From NCBI RefSeq assembly GCF_003003055.1, contig NZ_PVTV01000017.1, forward strand, positions 112,610 to 176,609: DNA of 64,000 nucleotides. Direction: 5' to 3'. Of this stretch, positions 1 to 7,919 are shown piece after piece. Position 1 is the stretch's first letter; the number at the start of each line of letters is the position of its first letter. This stretch comes from Jezberella montanilacus (lineage in GTDB: Bacteria > Pseudomonadota > Gammaproteobacteria > Burkholderiales > Burkholderiaceae_B). The notes beneath the pieces were generated by a model. It did not search any database and was not told where the DNA came from. It was given only the letters and a program-made list of their open reading frames with translations. Both the position numbers and the translations under genes were made by a program.

Positions 1-810
1 TACACGGGATGTGTATAGCAAGACGGGTGCCACAATTTTCATGCTGGCTTTCAAACCAAAGTCAGTGCATTGCATGGCAGAGTTGGCAAGGTCACGCCCA
101 AAGTTAGCAAGGACAAGAATGTCTGGATTCAGAGATTTGATGCGTGGCAAGAAAGCAGAGTAGTCGGAGGCACCTAAGGGATGACGAATATCCGCTACGG
201 TTGTGGCGCCCAAGTCTTTGCCTGCGCGTTCAAAGGCACGTACCATCTCGTGGCCGTAGGCGTAGTCAGCAGTCAGAAACGCAATTTTTTTACCGAACAA
301 TGGGATAGCGTAACGAGCGACAGCACCAGCAGTCATGGTCGGGTTGAGTGCTTCGTGAAACGTGTAGATGCTCCAGTCTTTTGCCTCGTTGATCGCATCG
401 GATTGGCTGATTGAATTGAATAGAACTTTACGCTCTTTACAGACAGCATTGATCGATAGTTGAGTCGCTGCTGAGAGGGAACCGACAATGAAGTTAACTT
501 TGTCTTTCTCGATTAACTCTAGTGTTCGTGTCGCCGCTTCGCCTGGATTCAGCTTGTCGTCGCGCACCAACAACTCTGCTCGACGCCCATTAAAACCGCC
601 GGCATCGTTAAATTGCTTAATGGCTAATTCAGCGGCCTTGACCTGGTCTTGCGCTTCAGCAGAAAAAGCACCTGTCAGCGGTGTCGGGAAGCCGATCTTG
701 ATGGTATCTGACTGAGCCCGAGCAATGTTAAGCCCAAACGGAGTGCCGAGTGCAGCGGCACCACCGATGATCAACTGTCTTCTAGTTCTATTTGTTGCGA
801 TTGTTTTCAT
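1..810 (-). CDS. ABC transporter substrate-binding protein, LivK-type, partial
   Basis: This is a periplasmic solute receptor of the branched-chain amino acid/amide (LivK, Peripla_BP_6) class. The gene is read from the reverse strand, starts with ATG at 810 and runs off the left edge, so about 270 codons are visible and the C-terminus is missing. The N-terminus has a twin-arginine signal (NRTRRQLIIGGAAALG) followed by an ARAQS cleavage region, and the mature part opens with DTIKIGFPTPLTGAFSA, the usual first strand of the family. An AAGGA ribosome site lies 9-10 bases before the start. It sits 34 bases downstream of the flavin monooxygenase on the same strand, so it is probably the last gene of that operon and binds the aromatic substrate. 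The ligand cannot be read from sequence. Confidence 0.9.
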   Translation of the reverse strand, partial: MKTIATNRTRRQLIIGGAAALGTPFGLNIARAQSDTIKIGFPTPLTGAFSAEAQDQVKAAELAIKQFNDAGGFNGRRAELLVRDDKLNPGEAATRTLELIEKDKVNFIVGSLSAATQLSINAVCKERKVLFNSISQSDAINEAKDWSIYTFHEALNPTMTAGAVARYAIPLFGKKIAFLTADYAYGHEMVRAFERAGKDLGATTVADIRHPLGASDYSAFLPRIKSLNPDILVLANFGRDLANSAMQCTDFGLKASMKIVAPVLLYTSRV

Positions 811-844
811 GATTGTCTCGTCCTTTTTTACACTGCAAATTAAA

Positions 845-2059
845 TCAAAGTGTGGTTGCTAAATTGGCTATATCAATTGCTGTTTCTTTCATAACAGTGT
901 CAGCGTTCCGAGTCATTGCCTCGCTGTTATCTTTACCTTTTGTAACTTGAGACTGCATATAACGACCTAAATATTGTGCGCGAGCGACGATCTCTTGACC
1001 TTTTAATAATCGATCAGCGCGGTAGGCGAGCAGCGCCTCAGGGTTGACGCCATGGTTATGAATATTCGTGACCACACTCATGGCATCATCCCCAGCCTTA
1101 GTTACCCCCATTCCAACATGTGGCCTCGCAACAAATCCCGCATCGCCCATCAAGGCAATTCGTCCAAAGGTGATCTCGGATGAATTGACATCGTAAATGG
1201 CTTGAACGAAAGGTTGTTCAGTTTTTTCAATAATTTCTGCGTACTGAGGCGCCAGTACCTGCTTTGATGCCGCTCGCATCGCGTCAATTAAGCTTGATTT
1301 AATCTTGGCTGGTGGGATTCCTTGTGCATAGTGCACACCCGTCTCGTCGGTTAGATAGTCAAGCAAATCACGGTTGGACACAGGGCGATACCAAACAAAG
1401 TTGTACCAACGTTTGCCAACTCTTGTGTCGTTATTTGGACCTGCGACCGGATAACCCAGCATTTGCTCTCCGTCGGGCAAACAAAAACCAAAGTAGTTGA
1501 ACAATGTCCCGAGCGTCTTCGGAGATAATGCCTCCTCGTGACAGACACCTCGCCATGCAACATAACCTGCATATTCAGGTTGAACTGACGGTAAAACCGT
1601 TTGCCGGACTGCCGAGCGTAAACCATCAGAGGCGAGCAGTAATTCGCCCGAGTAGCGACTACCATCGTCGCATACAACGTGTGCGTGTTCGCTGTCCTGG
1701 GAAACCAGCCTGACGACCTTACCTTGTAAATACAGATCGGCAGGCAGGCAGTTTTTTAATAATTGGTAGAGCCTGCTCCAAGAGGTCAGGACTTGTGGAT
1801 AGTCGATCTCACTAATTTGGGCACCACTCAATCCTAAGACCACACGCTTGGTTACGGACACACCAAGTGTCTCGTCAACGTGCACGCCTGCAAAACGGAG
1901 CGCGTCAAAAAGTGACGAATGGGTAACGATACCAGCGCCTCGTCCGTCCATGGGGTTCATGGATTTCTCAAGTACGGTGACATCGTGACCTTGCCGGTGC
2001 AACATATTCGCAGCGAAAAGACCACCTAGCGACCCACCAACGACGAGAATCTTAGCCAT
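845..2059 (-). CDS. FAD-dependent monooxygenase, 2,6-dihydroxypyridine 3-monooxygenase-like
   Basis: A 404-residue group A flavin monooxygenase that would hydroxylate an aromatic ring using NAD(P)H and oxygen. The N-terminal dinucleotide fold is VVGGSLGG (residues 6-13), ASDG is at 143-146 and the flavin-contacting GDAGFVARPH is at 305-314. The run PEYAGYVAWRG (161-171) and the Pro-His after the GD motif resemble my memory of dihydroxypyridine hydroxylase (DHPH) from nicotine-degrading Arthrobacter better than p-hydroxybenzoate hydroxylase. It lies between a VOC protein and a LivK receptor, opposite a molybdenum hydroxylase operon. This supports a role in N-heterocycle breakdown after a first ring hydroxylation. 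The precise substrate is an inference; 6-hydroxynicotinate or trimethylurate monooxygenase-type activities remain possible. Confidence 0.85.
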   Translation of the reverse strand: MAKILVVGGSLGGLFAANMLHRQGHDVTVLEKSMNPMDGRGAGIVTHSSLFDALRFAGVHVDETLGVSVTKRVVLGLSGAQISEIDYPQVLTSWSRLYQLLKNCLPADLYLQGKVVRLVSQDSEHAHVVCDDGSRYSGELLLASDGLRSAVRQTVLPSVQPEYAGYVAWRGVCHEEALSPKTLGTLFNYFGFCLPDGEQMLGYPVAGPNNDTRVGKRWYNFVWYRPVSNRDLLDYLTDETGVHYAQGIPPAKIKSSLIDAMRAASKQVLAPQYAEIIEKTEQPFVQAIYDVNSSEITFGRIALMGDAGFVARPHVGMGVTKAGDDAMSVVTNIHNHGVNPEALLAYRADRLLKGQEIVARAQYLGRYMQSQVTKGKDNSEAMTRNADTVMKETAIDIANLATTL

Positions 2060-2067
2060 GGAATGGT

Positions 2068-2526
2068 TTAGTTAGCATCGGCATCGAGGGCTGACTTTTC
2101 TTCGGCGGGATAGTTGAGCTCAATGACAACACCGGTCGGGTCATCAAGAAATATTTGATGGAGATTCAACGTCGGAACGGTTCTCTCGCGATACTGCACT
2201 TTCAGCTGTTTCAGTGTTTGAATCTTGCCCTTTAGATCCGTTGCGAAGAAGGCAATGTGATCAACGCAACCGGTTCCTTGAAGACTATTTAAATCACGAT
2301 CTCCTAAATACCGCTTGAGGCCTTCAGGATCATTCTTATCGATACCAATGATATGCAAAACAGCATTCGCGTAGCTGCCATGGTCCCCGTTGTACAACCA
2401 CAAACCGGGGAACGGGAAGCTTGGTCTTGGACCTTCAGTCAAACCAAGTACTTTGGTGTAAAACTCTGCCGTCTGCTGTAGCTCGACGCTGCGTATAGAG
2501 AAATGATTCAGGCTTAATGTTGACAT
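2068..2526 (-). CDS. VOC family (glyoxalase/dioxygenase fold) protein
   Basis: A small vicinal-oxygen-chelate protein of 152 residues. It has two beta-alpha-beta-beta-beta modules. Likely metal ligands are His in LNHFSIRS near the N-terminus, His in GCVDHIAFFATDL in the middle and Glu in VVIELNYPAEE near the end, the typical VOC spacing. ATG at 2526 is chosen; a TTG at 2538 would add four residues and overlap the TetR stop by a few bases, so the two genes are translationally close either way. Members include glyoxalase, epimerases and ring-cleavage enzymes. In this operon a role on a catabolic intermediate is likely, but the reaction cannot be named. Confidence 0.85.
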   Translation of the reverse strand: MSTLSLNHFSIRSVELQQTAEFYTKVLGLTEGPRPSFPFPGLWLYNGDHGSYANAVLHIIGIDKNDPEGLKRYLGDRDLNSLQGTGCVDHIAFFATDLKGKIQTLKQLKVQYRERTVPTLNLHQIFLDDPTGVVIELNYPAEEKSALDADAN

Positions 2527-2534
2527 AATTGAGA

Positions 2535-3257
2535 TCAATCCATTTTGAAGAAAGTTTCAGCTGAAAGAAGGTAGGACACGACTCTGTCTGTAATAATTTC
2601 CAGCTCTGCCTGCGGGCTGGTCACGTCATAAATCGCCTGGCCGTATACCCAGCGTCGCATTGCAATATAGAAAATACCACCATGCAGGCCCATTAAAAGC
2701 TCTAATTCCCGGTTGCTAGGTTTTGCGCGGGTCCGACGGTTGCAGTGCTTGCGAGTCTCGCGTATCAATCGGGGTATTAGATGCGTACGCAACATCTCCA
2801 TAAAACGGTCACTAATACTACGATCACTGAGTCCTGAAAAAATCAAGATACGCACAAAGTCGTGTGTTAAGAAGGTCGCAGAATAATCAGCATAGAACGC
2901 TGTAAGTTTTTCTGTAGGTGATAGGTTTTTGTTGTCGAGAAGGCCTGCCCATTCCGGCTTCCAACGCGCTTCAAACACGTCTTCGTATACCTGTTTAATG
3001 AGGGCGTCTTTGGTTGGAAAGTAGTGATAAAGCAGTGCATGCGTGATGCCCAGTTCTTTTGTCAGCTGACGCAGTTGACCAGCTAGTCCGTGTTCGGCAA
3101 AAAACTTGATGGCACCGTCGATAATTTGACGTCGTCGATCACCGGTACTCATCCGTTTTCGTGCGTTCATAGATTGCGCAGGCGTGACGACAGGACCCAT
3201 GGCTACGATGTTCCCCGGTTGGCTTGTGTCTGTCGTTGAATACTTGGCTAGGCTCAT
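2535..3257 (-). CDS. TetR/AcrR family transcriptional regulator
   Basis: A 240-residue one-component repressor. A long N-terminal tail of about 35 residues precedes a standard TetR helix-turn-helix: RRRQIIDGAIKFFAEHG, then LTKELGITHALLYHYFPTKDALI, where LLYHYFPTKDAL is the recognition-helix hallmark. The rest is a helical ligand domain. It is the first gene of the minus-strand catabolic operon and is divergent from the coxG-M-S-L operon. It most likely controls both arms from the 111-base spacer, which holds inverted repeats. An internal ATG (at MSTGDRRRQ) would shorten the tail, and the start is not certain. Confidence 0.9.
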   Translation of the reverse strand: MSLAKYSTTDTSQPGNIVAMGPVVTPAQSMNARKRMSTGDRRRQIIDGAIKFFAEHGLAGQLRQLTKELGITHALLYHYFPTKDALIKQVYEDVFEARWKPEWAGLLDNKNLSPTEKLTAFYADYSATFLTHDFVRILIFSGLSDRSISDRFMEMLRTHLIPRLIRETRKHCNRRTRAKPSNRELELLMGLHGGIFYIAMRRWVYGQAIYDVTSPQAELEIITDRVVSYLLSAETFFKMD

Positions 3258-3291
3258 CGTGTATCAGGGTTTGTCCGTATTTGGACTTATT

Positions 3292-3347
3292 GACCAAAAG
3301 GTAAATAATGACGCATTGTTGAACATTTGGTCGATAATCGACTATCG
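3292..3347. promoter_or_regulatory. Inverted repeats in divergent promoter region (putative TetR operator)
   Basis: The 111 bases between the TetR gene and the coxG-like gene contain GACCAAA (3292-3298) matched by TTTGGTC (3326-3332), and CGATA (3332-3336) matched by TATCG (3343-3347). GTCC-6-GGAC also occurs at 3273-3286. Such dyads at a divergent promoter next to a TetR gene are the expected operator arrangement. Which dyad is bound is inference. Confidence 0.45.
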
Positions 3348-3368
3348 GGATAAACCCCAAGGAGCAAT

Positions 3369-3851
3369 ATGGAACTCAATGGCGAACAACTGATATCGGC
3401 GTCAGTGCCAGAAGTTTGGAAAGCGCTGAACGATGTCGATGTCCTCGCTCGGGCCATTCCGGGGTGTGAAGAAATCAGTCGTATTTCACCTGAAGAAATC
3501 CATGCCAAAGTAATGTTTAAGATTGGTCCAGTCCGGGCACGGTTTGCGGGCAAACTGCTTTTGTCAGATGTGATTCCAGACCAATCGTGTGCCATGTCAT
3601 TTGAGGGTTCGGGTGGCGCGGCTGGTTTTGCTAAGGGGCGCTCCCGAGTCGAATTGAAAGCGGCCGAACAAGGTACTTTAGTCAGCTACACAACTGAAGC
3701 CTCCATCGGCGGCAAACTGGGTCAAATCGGTGGCCGTCTTATTAGCGCTTCAGCCAAAAAAATAGCGGATGATTTCTTTGAAAGATTGTCTAAAGAATTG
3801 AGCGGCGAATCTTCAGAGCTGGACGACGGCTCGGTCGAGCCGGTTGCATAA
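3369..3851 (+). CDS. CoxG-like SRPBCC family protein
   Basis: A 160-residue CoxG/SRPBCC-fold protein. The start MELNGEQLISASVPEVWKAL and the block ARAIPGCEEI are characteristic of CO-dehydrogenase subunit G-like proteins. In the CO system CoxG helps anchor the enzyme to the membrane; the longer hydrophobic C-terminus needed for that is not obvious here, where the tail is acidic. ATG at 3369 is preceded by AAGGAG. It is the first gene of a four-gene operon, 9 bases before the FAD subunit. Confidence 0.88.
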   Translation: MELNGEQLISASVPEVWKALNDVDVLARAIPGCEEISRISPEEIHAKVMFKIGPVRARFAGKLLLSDVIPDQSCAMSFEGSGGAAGFAKGRSRVELKAAEQGTLVSYTTEASIGGKLGQIGGRLISASAKKIADDFFERLSKELSGESSELDDGSVEPVA

Positions 3852-3860
3852 GGATTAACC

Positions 3861-4715
3861 ATGAAATCAGCGGCATTCGACTATGTCAAACCTAAATCCT
3901 TAGCGGAAGCCCTCTCAGCTTTAGCGATGGGGGGTGACGAAGCCCAGTTAATTGCGGGTGGTCAAACATTGCTGGCCACTTTGAATATGCGCTTGTCGGA
4001 GCCAGCCCTGTTGATCGACATCAGCTCAGTGGCTGAACTCAAAGGGATAGCACTTGACGGCTACACGCTTCGCATTGGCGCATTGGTGACACACACAGAA
4101 ATTGAAGAGTCTGAGCTCATCGCTCAGCATGCCCCCTTACTAAAAGCCGCGGCTCCTCATATCGCCCACCGTGCTATTCGTAATTTAGGAACATGGGGCG
4201 GTTCATTGGTTTACGGGGATCCCGCTGCTGAATGGCCTGCCTGTAGTATGGCGTTAGATGCAACGATGATTCTGGCGAACGAGCGTGGCGAGCGCCGTGT
4301 GGCCGCCCGAGATTTTTTTGTCGATTTGTACACCACAGCTCTTGAGGACGGCGAAATTTTGGTCGCCACTGAAATCCCCGTTGCCTCACCAAATCACGTA
4401 TTTTGCTTTCAAGAGTTGGCTCGTCGTCATGGCGATTACGCCATTGCCGGGTTAGCTGCTGCCGCTGATAAACACAGCAATACCTTGGATAGTTGCAGTT
4501 TTGCTTTCTTCTCGATCGCCTCGACGCCAGTGTTGTGTGAAGCGGCCCAGCTTGCCGTTAATGGGCAACCACTGACAGCGACGGTCATCAGCTCTGCTGT
4601 GCGGGCGGCTCGCGACAGTCTCGAAACAATTGGTGACATCACGAATAGTGCAGAGAATAAAACCCATCTTGCAGGGGTGTTACTTGAGCGAGCCTTGAAA
4701 CAAATAATGGGTTGA
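3861..4715 (+). CDS. Molybdenum hydroxylase FAD-binding (medium) subunit, CoxM-like
   Basis: A 284-residue FAD subunit of a xanthine-oxidase-family hydroxylase; it passes electrons from the iron-sulfur clusters to an acceptor. FAD motifs are AGGQTLLATLNMR (about residues 32-45) and RNLGTWGGSLVYGDPAAEWP (about 110-130). The latter has Trp where most family members have Ile or Val (TIGGSL). The C-terminal CO_deh_flav_C region is complete. It lies between coxG-like and the 2Fe-2S subunit in the canonical M-S-L order. Confidence 0.93.
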   Translation: MKSAAFDYVKPKSLAEALSALAMGGDEAQLIAGGQTLLATLNMRLSEPALLIDISSVAELKGIALDGYTLRIGALVTHTEIEESELIAQHAPLLKAAAPHIAHRAIRNLGTWGGSLVYGDPAAEWPACSMALDATMILANERGERRVAARDFFVDLYTTALEDGEILVATEIPVASPNHVFCFQELARRHGDYAIAGLAAAADKHSNTLDSCSFAFFSIASTPVLCEAAQLAVNGQPLTATVISSAVRAARDSLETIGDITNSAENKTHLAGVLLERALKQIMG

Positions 4716-4752
4716 GCGGCTGTTTGGCGCCCCTGAAGATATTGGAGACCAC

Positions 4753-5238
4753 ATGACTATCAAGAAACAAGTCACCATGACCGTTAACGGCACCGTTGTG
4801 ACGACCGAAATCGAACCACGACGACATTTAGTAGATTTTCTTCGTGAAGACCTATATCTCAAAGGGCCACACTTAGGTTGCGAACAAGGAGCCTGTGGCG
4901 CTTGCACGGTCAAGGTTGATAACAAGATCGTTCGAGGCTGTTTGTACTTGGCTGTTCAGGCAGACGGTTGCGTTATTGAAACCATTGAGGGCGTAACTGA
5001 GTCAGGCGTATTGCGCGATCTGCAAGATGCTTTTGTGCGTCATAACGCCATGCAGTGCGGTTTTTGTTCATCGGGGATGTTGTTGGCCGCAGGTGAATTG
5101 ATCGAGAAACAACCCAACGCAAGCCGAGAGCAAGTGCGTGAATGGCTGTCTGGCAACTATTGTCGCTGCACGGGTTATCACGCTATCGTGGATGCCGTGA
5201 TGGCTGTGCTTGATGCAAGACTGGGAGTCGCACAATGA
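4753..5238 (+). CDS. Molybdenum hydroxylase 2Fe-2S (small) subunit, CoxS-like
   Basis: A 161-residue iron-sulfur subunit. The plant-ferredoxin-like N-terminal cluster site is CEQGACGACTV with a later Cys, and the second all-helical cluster site is CGFCSSGM with CRCTGYH. All eight ligand cysteines appear to be present. Length fits the family (150-170). A GGAGACCAC leader precedes ATG 4753. The end overlaps the start of the large subunit by 4 bases (ATGA), indicating translational coupling. Confidence 0.95.
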   Translation: MTIKKQVTMTVNGTVVTTEIEPRRHLVDFLREDLYLKGPHLGCEQGACGACTVKVDNKIVRGCLYLAVQADGCVIETIEGVTESGVLRDLQDAFVRHNAMQCGFCSSGMLLAAGELIEKQPNASREQVREWLSGNYCRCTGYHAIVDAVMAVLDARLGVAQ

Positions 5239-7631
5239 ACAAACCTCATGAATTAGAGGGCCTGTTGTTGGATCCAGTGACTAACGACCAGCGCTACATC
5301 GGCGCGAGCGAGCCCAGAAACAGTATGCGCCGTTTGCTCGAAGGCGAGGGTACCTATGTTGATGATATTCAACTACCTCGTATGGCGCATGTCGTTTATT
5401 GGCGATCGCCCGTTGCACATATGAAGATAGGCAAGATTCACGCCGATGTCGTTAGAAAAATGCCAGGTGTGCTTGCGGTAGTAGATGGTAGTCAAATGGC
5501 CAAACTCTGCAAGCCATGGGTTGCAACGCTTGGGCATTTGGTTGGCATGAAGTCTGCCCCGCAACACGCTTTGGCGGTTGAACGTGCGTGCTGGCAAGGC
5601 GAGCCTGTTGTGGCCGTTGTTGCGCAAACCAGGGCGCAAGCAGAAGATGCCCTGCAACATCTTGAAGTTGAGTGGGACGAATTGCCCGCGGTCGTGTCAA
5701 TGGAGACAGCGCTGGATGCCTCGACCCCATTGATTCACCCTGAGCTTGGTGACAATTTATGCTTTACCCGTAGCCTTGACGTGGGTCAGGTTGATGAGCA
5801 ATTTGCACAGGCCGACGTGATCGTTGAGGCCACCTTTGGTTTTGGGCGCCATACTGGTGTCACCCTAGAGCCTCGTTGTCAGATTGCCGATTACAACGCG
5901 GGTGAGCATCGTTTGACTGTATATCACTCACAGCAAGCCCCTCATATGATGCAGGATTTGTATTGTCGTCAATTTGATCTCTCTGAGTCAGATGTTCGGG
6001 TGATCTGTAAGGACGTGGGCGGCTCGTTCGGCATCAAGGTGCATGCGTATCCTGATGACTTTGCCACCGTTGCGCTGGCCATTTTGTTAAAACGACCAGT
6101 CAAGTTTGTGGCTGACCGTCTTGAGTCCTTCACCAGTGATATCCATGCGCGCGAACATCGTGTCAAAGGCCGACTCGCTGCGAATAAAAACGGCAATATT
6201 CTCGCCTTTGAAATTGACGATTTAACTGGCATTGGGCCTTACTCAATGTTTCCCCGGACGAGCGCGATTGAGGGCAATCAGGTCGTTAATCTGGTGGGTG
6301 GTCCCTATAAGCATCAGCATTACCGTGCAAAACTGGATGTGGTTTTCCAAAATAAGACACCAACCTGCCAATATCGGGGTGTCGGTCACCCTGTGGCGTG
6401 TGCAGTGACTGAGGGCTTGGTCGATTTGGCCGCGCGCAAATTAGGCATGGATCCACTTGCCTTTCGCAAACAGAATGTAATCCCTGATGATGCGTATCCT
6501 TGTACAGGAGCATCGGGCATTAAATTAGAGGTGCTGTCGCACGAGCAGTGCCTCCGGACCATTGAAAAAATGATGGATTATCCGGCCTTGCGCAAAGAGC
6601 AGGCCGAGCTCCGCAAACAAGGTGTCTATCGAGGTATTGGGTTTGCTACGCTCATCGAATTAACCAATCCGAGTCCTGCTTTTTATGGTGTGGGCGGTGC
6701 CCGGATCGCATCGCAAGACGGTGCGACGGCAAGACTTGATCCCAGCGGGGTCGTGTCAGTCCTGATTGGCGTGGGTGAACAAGGGCAGGGTACTGAAGCG
6801 ATTTTTGCCCAGATCGCAGCAGATGGGGTTGGTGTATCCATCGATCAAGTGCGCATCATTACCGGTGATACTGATGTCACTCCTTATGGCGGAGGTACGT
6901 GGGCATCGCGCGGCGCCGGGGTAGGTGGCGAAGCCGTATTACTCGCCGCGCAGGCACTGCAAGCCAATATTCTCAAACTCGCTGGTGCCATCCTGAATCG
7001 CAATCCAGATGAGTTATTGGTCAGGCAGAGTTTCGTCTTAGATAAAGCAAGTGGCGAGCAGTTGTTGCCATTCAGTGAGATTGGTCGAGTTGGCTACTTC
7101 AGAACAGACACCTTGCCAGCAGGCTTTTCAGCTGATCTGATGGTGACGCGTCACTATACACAAACCCAATATCCTTTCATTTTCACCAACGGTGTGCAGG
7201 CATCCTACGTTGAAGTTGATCCGGACACTGGATTTGTGAAGCTATTGAAGCACTGGGCGGTGGAAGACTGCGGCCGGGTACTGAACCCGATGCTCGTGAC
7301 TGAGCAGGTGCGCGGGGCAATTGTGCAAGGCATTGGCGGCGCCTTGTTCGAAGAGTGCTTGTATGATGATAGCGGATTGCTTAGAAACGGTAACATGGCA
7401 GATTACCTGGTGCCCATGGCAAATGAGATGCCAGATATTGAGGTAGCTCATATTGAGACACCGACACAGTCATCTAAACTTGGCGCAAAAGGGGCAGGCG
7501 AAGCTGGTACAGCGGGTGCACCGGGCGCCGTTATGAACGCGATAAACGATGCTCTTTCACCCTTCGAAACTGCTGTGTTTGATCAGCCTTTTACCTCTGA
7601 AAAGATCTTAAAGGCATTGAACAAGATATAG
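5235..7631 (+). CDS. Molybdenum hydroxylase large (molybdopterin-binding) subunit, CoxL-like
   Basis: A 798-residue catalytic subunit holding the Mo-molybdopterin cofactor. The Ald_Xan_dh_C domain lies at about residues 30-145. GGSFGIK (262-268) contacts the cofactor, and GAKGAGEAGTAG (750-761) carries the conserved catalytic Glu (756). The active-site loop reads CQYRGVGHP (378-386). Genuine form I CO dehydrogenase has AYXCSFR and most form II relatives have AYRGAGR, so this is not CO dehydrogenase and the Arg-to-His change is unusual. Context with a DHPH-like monooxygenase suggests hydroxylation of an N-heteroaromatic ring. The substrate is not determined. Confidence 0.93.
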   Translation: MNKPHELEGLLLDPVTNDQRYIGASEPRNSMRRLLEGEGTYVDDIQLPRMAHVVYWRSPVAHMKIGKIHADVVRKMPGVLAVVDGSQMAKLCKPWVATLGHLVGMKSAPQHALAVERACWQGEPVVAVVAQTRAQAEDALQHLEVEWDELPAVVSMETALDASTPLIHPELGDNLCFTRSLDVGQVDEQFAQADVIVEATFGFGRHTGVTLEPRCQIADYNAGEHRLTVYHSQQAPHMMQDLYCRQFDLSESDVRVICKDVGGSFGIKVHAYPDDFATVALAILLKRPVKFVADRLESFTSDIHAREHRVKGRLAANKNGNILAFEIDDLTGIGPYSMFPRTSAIEGNQVVNLVGGPYKHQHYRAKLDVVFQNKTPTCQYRGVGHPVACAVTEGLVDLAARKLGMDPLAFRKQNVIPDDAYPCTGASGIKLEVLSHEQCLRTIEKMMDYPALRKEQAELRKQGVYRGIGFATLIELTNPSPAFYGVGGARIASQDGATARLDPSGVVSVLIGVGEQGQGTEAIFAQIAADGVGVSIDQVRIITGDTDVTPYGGGTWASRGAGVGGEAVLLAAQALQANILKLAGAILNRNPDELLVRQSFVLDKASGEQLLPFSEIGRVGYFRTDTLPAGFSADLMVTRHYTQTQYPFIFTNGVQASYVEVDPDTGFVKLLKHWAVEDCGRVLNPMLVTEQVRGAIVQGIGGALFEECLYDDSGLLRNGNMADYLVPMANEMPDIEVAHIETPTQSSKLGAKGAGEAGTAGAPGAVMNAINDALSPFETAVFDQPFTSEKILKALNKI

Positions 7632-7645
7632 GAAACACCTCATTT

Positions 7646-7912
7646 ATGCTCAGTTCGCCAGCGCCTCTTGCTGCTCACGAGTTATCTCGTTTAATTGAAA
7701 TGGCTTGGGAGGATCGCACCCCCTTCGAAGCTATCAAGAAAACGTTCGGACTGTCTGAGCCCCAGGTTAAAGCGCTCATGCGTAAGTCGTTAAAACGAAG
7801 TTCTTATGAGCTCTGGCGAAAACGCGTAACGGGTCGTGTGACCAAACACCTCGAACTAAGAAGCAAAGAGGTAACACGCGCTTATTGCTCGGGCCAATAT
7901 AAGCAAAAATAG
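7646..7912 (+). CDS. DUF2805/TIGR03643 family small protein
   Basis: An 88-residue basic protein of the TIGR03643/DUF2805 family: residues about 10-75 contain LSRLIEMAWEDRTPFEAIKKTFGLSE and ALMRKSLKRSSYELWRKRV, a helix-turn-helix-like fold. Members are commonly found near cryptochrome/photolyase genes, as here. Function is unknown; a nucleic-acid-binding role is suggested by the basic tail. It follows the cox operon by 14 bases, so it may be co-transcribed with it although it belongs by context to the photolyase group. Its end is 7 bases from the stop of the convergent flavoprotein gene. Confidence 0.85.
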   Translation: MLSSPAPLAAHELSRLIEMAWEDRTPFEAIKKTFGLSEPQVKALMRKSLKRSSYELWRKRVTGRVTKHLELRSKEVTRAYCSGQYKQK

Positions 7913-7919
7913 AAGCGAG

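Noticed and set aside
5235..7631. Annotation as carbon monoxide dehydrogenase
   Set aside because: The AYXCSFR loop of form I is missing, and the context is aromatic catabolism.
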